Shown piece after piece: positions 28,924 through 36,362 of a stretch of DNA of 64,000 nt. This DNA is from Microbacteriaceae bacterium PS02070. GTDB lineage: Bacteria > Actinomycetota > Actinomycetes > Actinomycetales > Microbacteriaceae. The notes beneath the pieces were generated by a model. It searched no databases. It saw nothing but the letters and a program-made list of their open reading frames with translations, and was not told the DNA's origin. Numbering within the stretch: the first letter of the stretch is position 1; each line of letters starts with the position of its first letter. The position numbers and the translations under genes were made by a program. The stretch spans positions 62,001 to 126,000 of the forward strand of contig JASCPE010000003.1 of NCBI GenBank assembly GCA_029959865.1, in the 5' to 3' direction.

Positions 28924-30411
28924 ATCTCTGTCACGCCCGCCCCCTCGACCGCTTCGAACACGACTGCTCCCGATCAAACACGCGTCATCTGGCTGTTGCT
29001 GATCGCTGCGTTCGTCGCGATCCTCAACGAGACCACCATGGGTGTCGCCATCCCGCACCTGATCGGGGATCTCGGTATCACCGCCGTTCAGGCGCAGTGG
29101 CTGACGACGGCGTTCATGCTCACGATGGCGGTCGTCATCCCCATCACGGGCTTCCTGCTGCGGCGCTTCACGACGCGTCAGATGTTCGTCGCTGCGATGG
29201 CGCTGTTCAGTCTCGGAACGCTCATCGCTCTCGTGTCGCCGGGATACGAGATGCTGCTGGTCGCGCGCGTCGTGCAGGCGAGCGGGACCGCGATCATGAT
29301 GCCGCTCCTGATGACGACACTCATGACCGTCGTGGCGCCGAACGCCCGCGGTCGCATGATGGGCCGGACTTCGGTCGTCATCTCCCTCGCGCCGGCGATC
29401 GGCCCCACGGTCTCCGGGGTCCTGCTGGACACACTCGGCTGGCGGTGGATTTTCGCCATCGTGCTCCCCATCGCGATCATCGCTCTCCTGATCGGCGTGA
29501 AGTGGATCCGCAACGTCGGCGAGCAGAGCCATGCGCACATCGACCCTTGGTCGGTGGTGCTGTCTGCCTTCGGGTTCGGCGGTCTCGTCTACGGCCTCAG
29601 CCAGATCGGTGGCGAGCGCCACGACGGCGAGGTGCTGGCCACCCCACCGTCGCCGGTGGTTCTTGTCGTCGCGTTCGGCGTCGGTATCGCGGGCCTCGCC
29701 CTGTTCATCTGGCGACAGCTGATGCTGCAGCGCCGTGACGCGGCACTCTTGGATCTTCGGGTGTTCCGCAGCCGCAACTTCTCGCTGGCGATCGGCCAGG
29801 CGTTCCTGCTGTCGATGGCGTTCTTCGGTGTCATCACGGTTCTCCCGCTGTACATGCAGTCCACGCTGGGTATCTCAGCTGTGGAGACGGGTCTCGCGGT
29901 CCTGCCCGGCGCGCTGATCATGGGTCTGGCCGGGCCGATCATCGGCCGCGTCTACGATGCGCGCGGCACGACGGTCTTGCTCGTTCCCGGCGCCATCATC
30001 GCAATCACGGTCCTGTGGGTGTTCGCACTGACGTTCAACGAGACGACGCCGCTCTGGGGCATCGTGGTCGCGCAGACGGCACTGTCGCTCGGTCTCGCAC
30101 TGTCGTTCACGCCGCTCTTCACGTCGGCGCTCGCGTCGCTCACGCCTCAGTTCTACTCGTACGGTTCGGCGATCGTCGGTACCGTGCAGCAGGTTGCCGG
30201 GGCCGCGGGGATCGCGCTCATGGTGGCGATTCTGACCGGGGTCGCCGGCACCGAAGCCGAAGCCGGCGCGAGTGACGCTGCCGCGGGAGCGGCTGGCGCC
30301 CACAGTGCGTTCCTGTTTGCGGCGATCGTCGCGCTCCCGCTCCTTGTCGGCGCGTTCCTCGTTCGCAAGCCGAAGGACGACGGCTCATCTCCCGCGCCGC
30401 TGGCGCACTGA
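28924..30411 (+). CDS. MFS efflux pump, DHA2 family, with possible ATC start
   Basis: About 495 residues with 14 predicted helices. Helix 1 carries the DHA2 signature-like LNETTMGVAIPHL, motif A is seen as GFLLRRFTTRQMF, and motif C-like GPTVSGVLLD follows. Family members export drugs or metabolites. The nearest in-frame ATG upstream (28675) would overlap the exporter gene, and no in-frame ATG, GTG or TTG lies between it and helix 1. The best ribosome site is GAGGAG at 28912-28917, six bases before ATC at 28924, so initiation at ATC is proposed; a sequencing error is the alternative. Confidence 0.85.
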   Translation: MSVTPAPSTASNTTAPDQTRVIWLLLIAAFVAILNETTMGVAIPHLIGDLGITAVQAQWLTTAFMLTMAVVIPITGFLLRRFTTRQMFVAAMALFSLGTLIALVSPGYEMLLVARVVQASGTAIMMPLLMTTLMTVVAPNARGRMMGRTSVVISLAPAIGPTVSGVLLDTLGWRWIFAIVLPIAIIALLIGVKWIRNVGEQSHAHIDPWSVVLSAFGFGGLVYGLSQIGGERHDGEVLATPPSPVVLVVAFGVGIAGLALFIWRQLMLQRRDAALLDLRVFRSRNFSLAIGQAFLLSMAFFGVITVLPLYMQSTLGISAVETGLAVLPGALIMGLAGPIIGRVYDARGTTVLLVPGAIIAITVLWVFALTFNETTPLWGIVVAQTALSLGLALSFTPLFTSALASLTPQFYSYGSAIVGTVQQVAGAAGIALMVAILTGVAGTEAEAGASDAAAGAAGAHSAFLFAAIVALPLLVGAFLVRKPKDDGSSPAPLAH

Positions 30412-30440
30412 CGGATCCGGCCGCGAGAAACACGCAGACG

Positions 30441-30475
30441 ACAGCCCCCGGCGCTCAGTGCGCGCCGGGGGCTGT
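30441..30475. terminator. Bidirectional stem-loop, 14-bp perfect stem
   Basis: ACAGCCCCCGGCGC (30441-30454) pairs perfectly with 30462-30475 around a 7-base loop. It sits between the convergent MFS gene and the small Cys-rich gene. U-tracts are weak on both sides. Confidence 0.8.
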
Positions 30476-30488
30476 CGTGTGGGGTAGG

Positions 30489-30623
30489 TCAGCCGTGGCA
30501 GGATCCGCCGCAGCAGGAACCTGCGGAGGACTGCTCGTTGAGGAGCTGAATGCCCTGCGGGGACTGGGGCTCCTCGTCGGCGATGTTCTCGGTCTCGGTG
30601 TTGGCGGTCTGAGGTGTCGACAT
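30489..30623 (-). CDS. 44-residue protein with Cys-rich tail CCGGSCHG
   Basis: The frame from ATG 30623 encodes an acidic, Gln/Glu/Asn-rich N-terminal half and the segment GIQLLNEQSSAGSCCGGSCHG at the end. Three cysteines and a terminal histidine within eight residues suggest metal or cofactor binding. The longer frame up to 30752 has a different, arginine-rich composition and is not used. No family is recognised. The C-terminal position of the CCGGSC cluster next to a strong terminator supports it as a real small gene, but translation is not proven. Confidence 0.6.
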   Translation of the reverse strand: MSTPQTANTETENIADEEPQSPQGIQLLNEQSSAGSCCGGSCHG

Positions 30624-30700
30624 AGCTCCAGGGTACGCCTCTCCCCCGCAATCGGCACGTGAACGTCTGTGACTTTTACGCGACACGGAGGGTAGTGCGG

Positions 30701-30747
30701 TTGACACACAAAGCTGTATATTTGCCGAAAATATGCTGGGGGCATAT
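30701..30747 (+). promoter_or_regulatory. AT-rich promoter region with a palindrome
   Basis: A consensus -35, TTGACA at 30701-30706, is followed by unusually AT-rich sequence for this genome and then an inverted repeat ATATGC (30731-30736) with GCATAT (30742-30747). No good -10 stands 17 bases from the -35. The region probably controls the 233-residue membrane protein gene at 30778. Confidence 0.45.
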
Positions 30748-30777
30748 ACCATCCATCACTCGTGGTAGGGGAAGACA

Positions 30778-31479
30778 ATGGCACACATCACATTCGCGCC
30801 CGGTGAGCGCGAGCTAGACCGCACCGAACTCAGTCCCTCCGTCCTTCTTTTCTGGATCAAGACGACGCTCGCCGTCAGCAGCACGCGTCTGGTCTGGGAT
30901 AAGGCAAACACTCTCTTTGGCCTGATCCCTTTGGGCCACGATGAGGAGACGACTCCACTGTCCAACACGGCGAGCGTCTCCGTGAACACCCGGTTCCACG
31001 TCGGGCGCCTCGTGTGGGGGCTCATCCTTCTGATCGTGTCGCTCGCGGCATTCCCCAACTCCTGGTTCGTCGGCCTCCTCTTCCTCGTCCTGGCCGCGGC
31101 AGCCTTCGCGAATCTGATGAGCGCCACCTTTGTCGTGACGAACAACGGGGGCGGCCGTCAGGAGGTTCGCGTGTCGATCCTTGAGAAGAGCAAGCTCCAG
31201 AGCTTCGCGAACAAGGTCAAGCACCAGCTCTTCGCTGACCACGCCGCACTGCGTCACTCGGAGCAGATGGATGTTCACCAGGCGCAGCTCTACGTCCAGC
31301 AGGCGCAGCTCAACGCGCATCTGGCGCAGAACCAGCAGCCGCCTGCTCCCCCGGCACCGCATGTCCAGCCGCTGACACCGAGCACGCCGGCCGCGATTCC
31401 GCAGGCAGAGGATCAGCGTCAGGTGGAGTCGGGAAACCCGACCGCTCCGCTCCCCGAACCTCCGCAGCCGAACGCCTGA
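30778..31479 (+). CDS. Two-helix membrane protein with Gln/Pro-rich tail
   Basis: 233 residues. The N-terminal domain (FAPGERELDRTELSPSVLLFWIKTTLAVSSTRLVWDK, read from about residue 6 to 43) resembles small PH-like membrane-protein leaders. Two hydrophobic helices follow (about 78-95 and 98-117). The C-terminal half has short repeats around QAQLYVQQAQLNAHLAQNQQ and a long Pro/Ala/Gln tail, so it is likely disordered or a coiled coil. No enzyme motif is visible. It starts with ATG after GGGGAAG. Function unknown. Confidence 0.75.
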   Translation: MAHITFAPGERELDRTELSPSVLLFWIKTTLAVSSTRLVWDKANTLFGLIPLGHDEETTPLSNTASVSVNTRFHVGRLVWGLILLIVSLAAFPNSWFVGLLFLVLAAAAFANLMSATFVVTNNGGGRQEVRVSILEKSKLQSFANKVKHQLFADHAALRHSEQMDVHQAQLYVQQAQLNAHLAQNQQPPAPPAPHVQPLTPSTPAAIPQAEDQRQVESGNPTAPLPEPPQPNA

Positions 31480-31487
31480 GCAAAGAG

Positions 31488-31539
31488 CGGGAGCGGAATC
31501 CGCGGCGTCTAAGACAGTGTCGCGCTGCCGCTCCCGTTT
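31488..31539 (+). terminator. Stem-loop after the two-helix membrane protein gene
   Basis: CGGGAGCGG (31488-31496) pairs with CCGCTCCCG (31528-31536) and TTT follows. The long loop has inner pairing potential. It lies between convergent genes. Confidence 0.6.
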
Positions 31540-31581
31540 CTGCGCAGTCGCCTTGCTCGACCGCGCCGGGCCAGCGCCGGT

Positions 31582-32346
31582 TCAGCGCGCGAGCGCGAGG
31601 GTGCGCCGAGCCGCATCGCCCAGAGCGGAGCCATACGCTGGCCCGTGGCCGACGGCGTGGACGGCCAACGGATGGAGTTGGTGGAGCGGGATGCGTTCGG
31701 TGGAACCGGGTGCGAGCGCGTGTTCCGCGTCGTACGCCGCGACGATCTCGTCGAGGTACGGGCATCCGAACAGTGCCAGCATGGCGAGGTCGGTCTCGCG
31801 GTGGCCACCGTGCGCCGCAGGATCGATCAGCACGGCGGTCGTCGGCGTCCAGAGCACATTGCCGTTCCAGAGGTCACCGTGAAGGCGTGCGGGCGCGTCG
31901 TCATCGTCGAAGACGCCCTGCTCGATCAGGTCACACGCCTCGTATGCGGCAGCCGCGTCACGTGCGGTGAGGTTACCCGCGTCCACCGCGCGCGGGAGGA
32001 AGAATCGCACGCGGTCGCGCCCATAGAACGCGCCCCACGTCGCTTCCTTTGCGGTGGGCTGCGGGAGGCGACCGATGAAGATCGGCCCGTCCCACTCGCC
32101 CGACGGGGCGCCGAACGCCGCAGCGCCAGCGTCATGCGTCTGCGCGAGCCGAGCACCGAAGTCACGCGCGGCCGCGCGATCGGGACGGGACTCGTGGATA
32201 CGCTCCAGCACAATTCGGCCCGGCCGCACATCGACAACCTCGGCGACGCGCGCACCGTCTGCCGATGCCAACCAGCGCAACCCCGCGGCTTCCGCCTCGA
32301 AGAATCCCTCCGGCGCGTCCGTCCGCTCTTTGACCACATCACTCAT
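31582..32346 (-). CDS. Fructosamine kinase family protein
   Basis: 254-residue aminoglycoside-phosphotransferase-fold protein. Catalytic and metal motifs are present: HGDLWNGNVLW (catalytic Asp and Asn) and LIDPAAHGGHRETDLAML (metal-binding Asp). The order and spacing match fructosamine-3-kinase-like proteins, which phosphorylate glycated amines and help deglycation. The start at 32346 was chosen over an upstream ATG because the extra N-terminus has no similarity. It lies 40 bases after a small unknown gene on the same strand, so both may be one transcript. Confidence 0.85.
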   Translation of the reverse strand: MSDVVKERTDAPEGFFEAEAAGLRWLASADGARVAEVVDVRPGRIVLERIHESRPDRAAARDFGARLAQTHDAGAAAFGAPSGEWDGPIFIGRLPQPTAKEATWGAFYGRDRVRFFLPRAVDAGNLTARDAAAAYEACDLIEQGVFDDDDAPARLHGDLWNGNVLWTPTTAVLIDPAAHGGHRETDLAMLALFGCPYLDEIVAAYDAEHALAPGSTERIPLHQLHPLAVHAVGHGPAYGSALGDAARRTLALAR

Positions 32347-32386
32347 CTGTCGGGCCTCCCGTTGCAGTAGATGGCACGCGCGGAAG

Positions 32387-32761
32387 TCATGCGGCGGCGA
32401 AGGTGATCGCTGCGGGCGGGGGAAATTCGGTGAAGACGTCGTCTGCCAGTGGCGCGAGCTCCAGATAGCTGGGCGCATCGGAGTCGATGAACACCATGAG
32501 CATCGCGCCAGTGACCGCAGCTTCGAGGATCACGCGCGTTCCGACCGTTCCGGACTCCCGCACGAACTCGACCGAGGGACACGTCCCGCAGGCGCACATT
32601 CCGACGACACAGAGGCCATCGATCACCGCGACCCACCGCCCACGATCGTGCGGAAGGATCGCCTCACCGTCGCTCGGCGCCGCATGCCGAAGCATCGCGC
32701 GTAGAACCGCGCGCTCCCGGCGAGTCAGGGAGCGCTCTTCGAAGTCATCCACCACGCCCAT
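32387..32761 (-). CDS. Uncharacterised 124-residue protein with CxCxxC motif
   Basis: The N-terminus is basic and helical (SLTRRERAVLRAMLRHA). The centre carries VVGMCACGTCPSVEF, a C-x-C-x2-C pattern that might bind metal. The rest looks like a mixed alpha/beta fold (RVILEAAVTGAMLMVFIDSD). It precedes the fructosamine kinase gene on the same strand and is divergent from arfB. No family was recognised, and there is no membrane helix or signal peptide. Confidence 0.65.
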   Translation of the reverse strand: MGVVDDFEERSLTRRERAVLRAMLRHAAPSDGEAILPHDRGRWVAVIDGLCVVGMCACGTCPSVEFVRESGTVGTRVILEAAVTGAMLMVFIDSDAPSYLELAPLADDVFTEFPPPAAITFAAA

Positions 32762-32863
32762 CCATCCACGCTACGTCAGCCTTCCACACGGGAGGCACGA
32801 CGTCGGCAGGATCGTTCTCAGCTCCGCTAGCGAGCACCCTGGGTGGCGCGGGATACTCGGACG

Positions 32864-33304
32864 ATGGATGATCTGTTCGTCGCGCCGGGGCCGGGGGCGC
32901 CGCGCGGGGTACGGATCCCCGGATCGGAACTCCGGGAGCAGTTCTCCCGCTCATCCGGTCCGGGAGGTCAGGGCGTGAACACGACTGACTCGCGGGTGCA
33001 GCTGAGCATCGACCTCGCGGCGACGGACGCGCTGACCGACATCCAACGCGCGCGCGTTCTCTCCCGCCTCGCACCGCGCCTGTCCGGCACGGTGCTGACC
33101 GTCGTCGCGACCGAGCAACGTTCACAGCGACAGAACCGATCGGCCGCACGTGAGCGTCTGGCCGAGATCCTGCGGACCGCCCTCATGCCCGCCGTCCCCC
33201 GGCGCGCAACGCGGCCGACGAGGGCGTCGCACACGCGGCGATTGGAGCACAAACGTCAACGCGGTGAGATCAAGCGGTATCGCGGCCGCCCGAGCGGCGA
33301 CTGA
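32864..33304 (+). CDS. arfB: Ribosome rescue peptidyl-tRNA hydrolase ArfB (YaeJ)
   Basis: 146-residue release-factor-like protein. The GGQ motif is at residues 34-36 in SSGPGGQGVNTTDSR. The C-terminal tail is strongly basic (RLEHKRQRGEIKRYRGRP), as needed to enter the mRNA channel of stalled ribosomes. It lacks codon-recognition domains, as expected for ArfB. ATG 32864 was preferred; a start seven codons earlier is possible. It converges on the SDR gene. Confidence 0.92.
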   Translation: MDDLFVAPGPGAPRGVRIPGSELREQFSRSSGPGGQGVNTTDSRVQLSIDLAATDALTDIQRARVLSRLAPRLSGTVLTVVATEQRSQRQNRSAARERLAEILRTALMPAVPRRATRPTRASHTRRLEHKRQRGEIKRYRGRPSGD

Positions 33305-33310
33305 TCCGAC

Positions 33311-34006
33311 TTAGCGCTTGCGCGTAGGCCGGACCGACAGCGTCTCCAGCGTCGCATGTTCGGGGAGGTCGACACCCGTCCGCACTGTCGCCGCGACATC
33401 TTCGGGGGCGAGGTAGAAGTCGGTGTCATACTCTTCACCGAGCTTCGCGGTGAGGGAGCGCTGCATATCCGAGTCAGTGCGACCCGGGTGAACGCTGGAC
33501 ACCCGCACACCGTTCGCCCGCTCCTCCTCGCGGAGCGCATCGGTGAGAGCGCGCAGCGCGAACTTCGACGCGGCGTAGACACCTCCTCCGGGCGATGCCG
33601 TGAAGCCCGAGCCACTGTTGATGGCTACGACGATGCCGCGGGCGGCTCGGAGAGCCGGGAGTGCGCGGCGCGTCAGATCTGCGACGGAGAAGACGTTGAT
33701 CTCGAACACCGACTGCCACGTCTCCCGAGCCGTGTCGGCGACCGTTCCCCCGTCTTCGACGCCGGCGGAGTGCACGAGGACATCCAGAGCGTCCGGCAGA
33801 TCCGGGTAGGGACCCGACGCGAGATCCGCGACGAAGGGCGCCGCGCTCGGCAGCGAGCGCACGACCTCTGCGACCGCGCGCGGGTCACGGCCGCCGACGA
33901 GCACGTGATGGGTGCGGCCGAGTTCCTGCGCGATCGCCCGCCCGATCCCCCGCGAGGCTCCGGTGACGAGTGCGATCGGAAGGCGCGGTGCGGGGTCGGT
34001 GCTCAT
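33311..34006 (-). CDS. Short-chain dehydrogenase/reductase
   Basis: 231-residue SDR. The cofactor motif TGASRGIG is at residues 15-22. The active-site Ser is in AINSGSGF near 131-133, with Y144 and K148 in YAASK. Length and motifs fit a classical NADP-dependent SDR without substrate-specific extensions. It lies nine bases downstream of the ABM-fusion gene, so the two are probably co-expressed. Substrate unknown. Confidence 0.92.
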   Translation of the reverse strand: MSTDPAPRLPIALVTGASRGIGRAIAQELGRTHHVLVGGRDPRAVAEVVRSLPSAAPFVADLASGPYPDLPDALDVLVHSAGVEDGGTVADTARETWQSVFEINVFSVADLTRRALPALRAARGIVVAINSGSGFTASPGGGVYAASKFALRALTDALREEERANGVRVSSVHPGRTDSDMQRSLTAKLGEEYDTDFYLAPEDVAATVRTGVDLPEHATLETLSVRPTRKR

Positions 34007-34015
34007 GGTTTCAGC

Positions 34016-34828
34016 CTACGGAAGCCGCGCGAAGAAGTACTCCTGGTCGGGCTCCATCACGTACGTCGCATCGGACCGGTAACCACGAAGCCAGGGGACG
34101 CCGTCCACGACTCGGAGATAAAAGCCCTTCGGATACTCGTCATCCTCACTCACCGGCTCTGAGGCGATATGGATCGCCGCGGTGGGTGGACGCCCCGCGG
34201 AAAGGACTGAGTCCGGTGCACCCTCCTGAGACAGCGTCATGAGCCGCAGGGTCGGCGCGGCCGCGAGAGGGACGGGTCGCAGGTCGTGCGCGCGTCCGGC
34301 CTCGAGGATCTCGGTCAGCGTGCCGCCCTGAGAGAGACCCAGGTCCGCGGGCGTTCTCTGAGTCACTCGAACCATCTCCTCCGGCGGCGAGTCGAAGATC
34401 GGGTGCGCGAGGAGGGTTTCGGCGTAGGCGTTGAGCTGGACTCCCGCAGATTGCAGGAGATCCATGGTGTCCACTCGGCTCGCCCCACCGAATCGCACCG
34501 TCAGTTCGTCTGCGACCGAGGTGACGACATACTCGCGTGTGATGGCTGAGGTGGCTCGCCCCCACTCACTCGAACGCACGCGCTCTTGATGTGCGTCGAA
34601 AGATTCGTGATCCACGAATCGCTCCGACACCTTCCAGATGAGCGGATCAACGGTGCGCTCTACGACGAAGCGACCACACCCTGGTTCAGCGCGCGTGAGC
34701 TCGATGTGCCGCGGAAGCTCGCGCAGGACCGTCTCCATCTCATCGCTCGTCGTGCACACGAGCCGGCCGGTGAGCTCGACGGGAGACCCAGGTGAGCGCG
34801 GAGGGGTGTCCGGAGGTTCGGCGTTCAT
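34016..34828 (-). CDS. Fusion of an ABM-like monooxygenase domain and an uncharacterised domain
   Basis: 270 residues. Residues about 18-110 look like an antibiotic-biosynthesis-monooxygenase (ABM) ferredoxin-like fold: VCTTSDEMETVLRELPRHIE, EPGCGRFVVERTVDP, ERFVDHESFDAHQERV. Residues about 125-270 resemble a stand-alone family common in Firmicutes and often labelled helicase in databases, with LNAYAETLLAHP, GGTLTEILEAG, GFYLRVVDGVPWLRGYR and a final YFFARL. No helicase motif exists. ATG 34828 is preferred. It is followed closely by the SDR gene. The function of the pair is unknown. Confidence 0.7.
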   Translation of the reverse strand: MNAEPPDTPPRSPGSPVELTGRLVCTTSDEMETVLRELPRHIELTRAEPGCGRFVVERTVDPLIWKVSERFVDHESFDAHQERVRSSEWGRATSAITREYVVTSVADELTVRFGGASRVDTMDLLQSAGVQLNAYAETLLAHPIFDSPPEEMVRVTQRTPADLGLSQGGTLTEILEAGRAHDLRPVPLAAAPTLRLMTLSQEGAPDSVLSAGRPPTAAIHIASEPVSEDDEYPKGFYLRVVDGVPWLRGYRSDATYVMEPDQEYFFARLP

Positions 34829-34902
34829 CGACCCCACGATAGCCAGGGACTGGCGCGGCGGCGTCAGTTCGGACGTCAACTCACGACGCCGGATATCCGC
34901 GG

Positions 34903-35367
34903 CTATCGCGGCCGTTCATTGTCCGTGGCGAAGCCCGGGCGCGACGCTCGCTCATCCACGCGTTCCAGCTCCTGGAAGAAGCTCACCTGCCAACCTGCGG
35001 GACCCTGGACTCTCGCGTTGACGCTCCGGAACGGTGTCTCAGTCGGCGGAGCAAGGAGCTGCGCATCGGCCGCGACCGCATCGGCTGCCGCACGGGCGGC
35101 GTCGTCGACCTCGAGCGCAAGTCTCAGGGTCGGGCCGGTTGACGAGGGCGCACCCTCGATCCTGTCGATGTTGCGCGCGTGGGTGGGCGTTGCCACTTCG
35201 ATGGTGGCGATGCCCGCATGCAGGATCGACACTCGGTCGTCACCCTCGGTGGCAAACGCCGGTTGCTCCGCCATTCCCAGCACGTCGCGATAGAAGCGGA
35301 CCGCTTCATCAAACTCTTCGGTCTCGATGATCAGGCGGAGCTGCCTGGGCTGATTCGGAGGTGTCAT
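34903..35367 (-). CDS. Glyoxalase/bleomycin-resistance-like (VOC) protein
   Basis: 154-residue protein with the paired beta-alpha-beta modules of the VOC superfamily: LRLIIETEEFDEAVRFYRDV at the start, then GPTLRLALEVDDAARAAADA and NARVQGPAGWQVSFFQEL. Likely a metal-dependent or binding protein acting on a small molecule; metal ligands are not certain. It is the first gene of a possible set with the ABM fusion and SDR genes, 74 bases before the next start. Confidence 0.85.
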   Translation of the reverse strand: MTPPNQPRQLRLIIETEEFDEAVRFYRDVLGMAEQPAFATEGDDRVSILHAGIATIEVATPTHARNIDRIEGAPSSTGPTLRLALEVDDAARAAADAVAADAQLLAPPTETPFRSVNARVQGPAGWQVSFFQELERVDERASRPGFATDNERPR

Positions 35368-35521
35368 TCGACCAGTCTCACCCCGAGCCGCGGACCGGGG
35401 ACGCGTATGACGGAGATCCTCCGCCTGGTGTGGGGCGGCTAGTGGGAAAGCTCGCTCCGAAGGCGCGGCACCTCATGCGCGTGAGACACTCGGGGCGTGA
35501 CCATCTGCGAGGAGGAGTGCC

Positions 35522-35689
35522 ATGAGCGACTTTGCCATTGGTGACGGAGTCACCGTGACCGAAGGACCGATGAAAGGGCTCTACGGCGTCGTCGTCTACT
35601 TCTACGAGAAGGAGCACCAGTACCTCGTGCGGTTCGGTGGATCGCAGCAGCTGTACTACGACCCGGCCCAGATCGTGCCCTGGACGTGA
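35522..35689 (+). CDS. 55-residue KOW-like small protein
   Basis: ATG 35522 follows a strong AGGAGGAG ribosome site. The product begins MSDFAIGDGVTVTEGPMKGL and continues GVVVYFYEKEHQYLVRFGGSQQLYYDP, a small beta-barrel pattern like the KOW/SH3 segments of L24 and NusG (GDxVxVxxGpxKGxxGxV). It is too short for a catalytic role and probably binds RNA, DNA or protein. It stands alone, convergent with the acetyltransferase gene. Confidence 0.7.
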   Translation: MSDFAIGDGVTVTEGPMKGLYGVVVYFYEKEHQYLVRFGGSQQLYYDPAQIVPWT

Positions 35690-35728
35690 GCGCGACGGAA
35701 TCCTCGCATCGCCGCTCGAGCGCTCCAC

Positions 35729-36304
35729 TCACCTCGCCGTAGCCCGCTTGATCGGCGGCTCGTGACGGTCGGAGCGCAGGAGTCCGAAGACCCACGAGTC
35801 GGAGACCACACCGTCAACGACACAGTCTTGACGCAGCGTGCCCTCTAACCGGAACCCGAGCTTTTCGAGCACCCGCCGGGACGCGAGGTTGCGGGTATCA
35901 GCCTCTGCCTGCACCCGATTGAGGTCGAATGTGGCGAAGGCCCAGTCCAGCACGGCCACTCCCGCCTCGGTTGCACAGCCCTTCCCCCACGTCTCGGGAA
36001 GCAGGCTGAAGCCCAGCGAGGCACTGCGGAATTCGGGGTTCCAACTGTTGAACGTGACCCAGCCGACGAAACCTCCCCCGTCGCGCCGATCGATCGCCAG
36101 TCGCAGGCCCGTGCCCTGCTTCACCATCTTGTCGCCGCTCGTGAAGAATCGGTCGATCATTACCCGGTCGGTCCAGGGAGACGAGTCCCAGTACTTCATC
36201 GCGTTCACGTCGCTTTGCAGACGGTACAGAGGATCAGCGTCCGCGCGATCGAATCCACGAAGTGTGAGTCGCGCGGTGTGAAGTGTAGGAACAGCGATCT
36301 CCAT
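35729..36304 (-). CDS. GNAT acetyltransferase, RimJ/RimL type
   Basis: 191 residues. It begins VPTLHTARLTLRGFDRADA, the usual RimJ/RimL opening. The acetyl-CoA loop is in PETWGKGCATEAGVAVLDWAF and the C-terminal NLASRRVLEKLGFRLEG is diagnostic. It probably acetylates a protein N-terminus or a small amine; the target is not predictable. Monocistronic, 58 bases after the GIY-YIG-like gene on the same strand. Confidence 0.9.
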   Translation of the reverse strand: MEIAVPTLHTARLTLRGFDRADADPLYRLQSDVNAMKYWDSSPWTDRVMIDRFFTSGDKMVKQGTGLRLAIDRRDGGGFVGWVTFNSWNPEFRSASLGFSLLPETWGKGCATEAGVAVLDWAFATFDLNRVQAEADTRNLASRRVLEKLGFRLEGTLRQDCVVDGVVSDSWVFGLLRSDRHEPPIKRATAR

Positions 36305-36362
36305 CCCCTGATCCTCCCACGACGCTCACGGAGCCTCTTGAGCCCGAAGCTCATTGAGTCCG

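Noticed and set aside
34016-34828. A helicase gene
   Set aside because: The C-terminal domain resembles a family that databases often call helicase, but no Walker or helicase motif is present.
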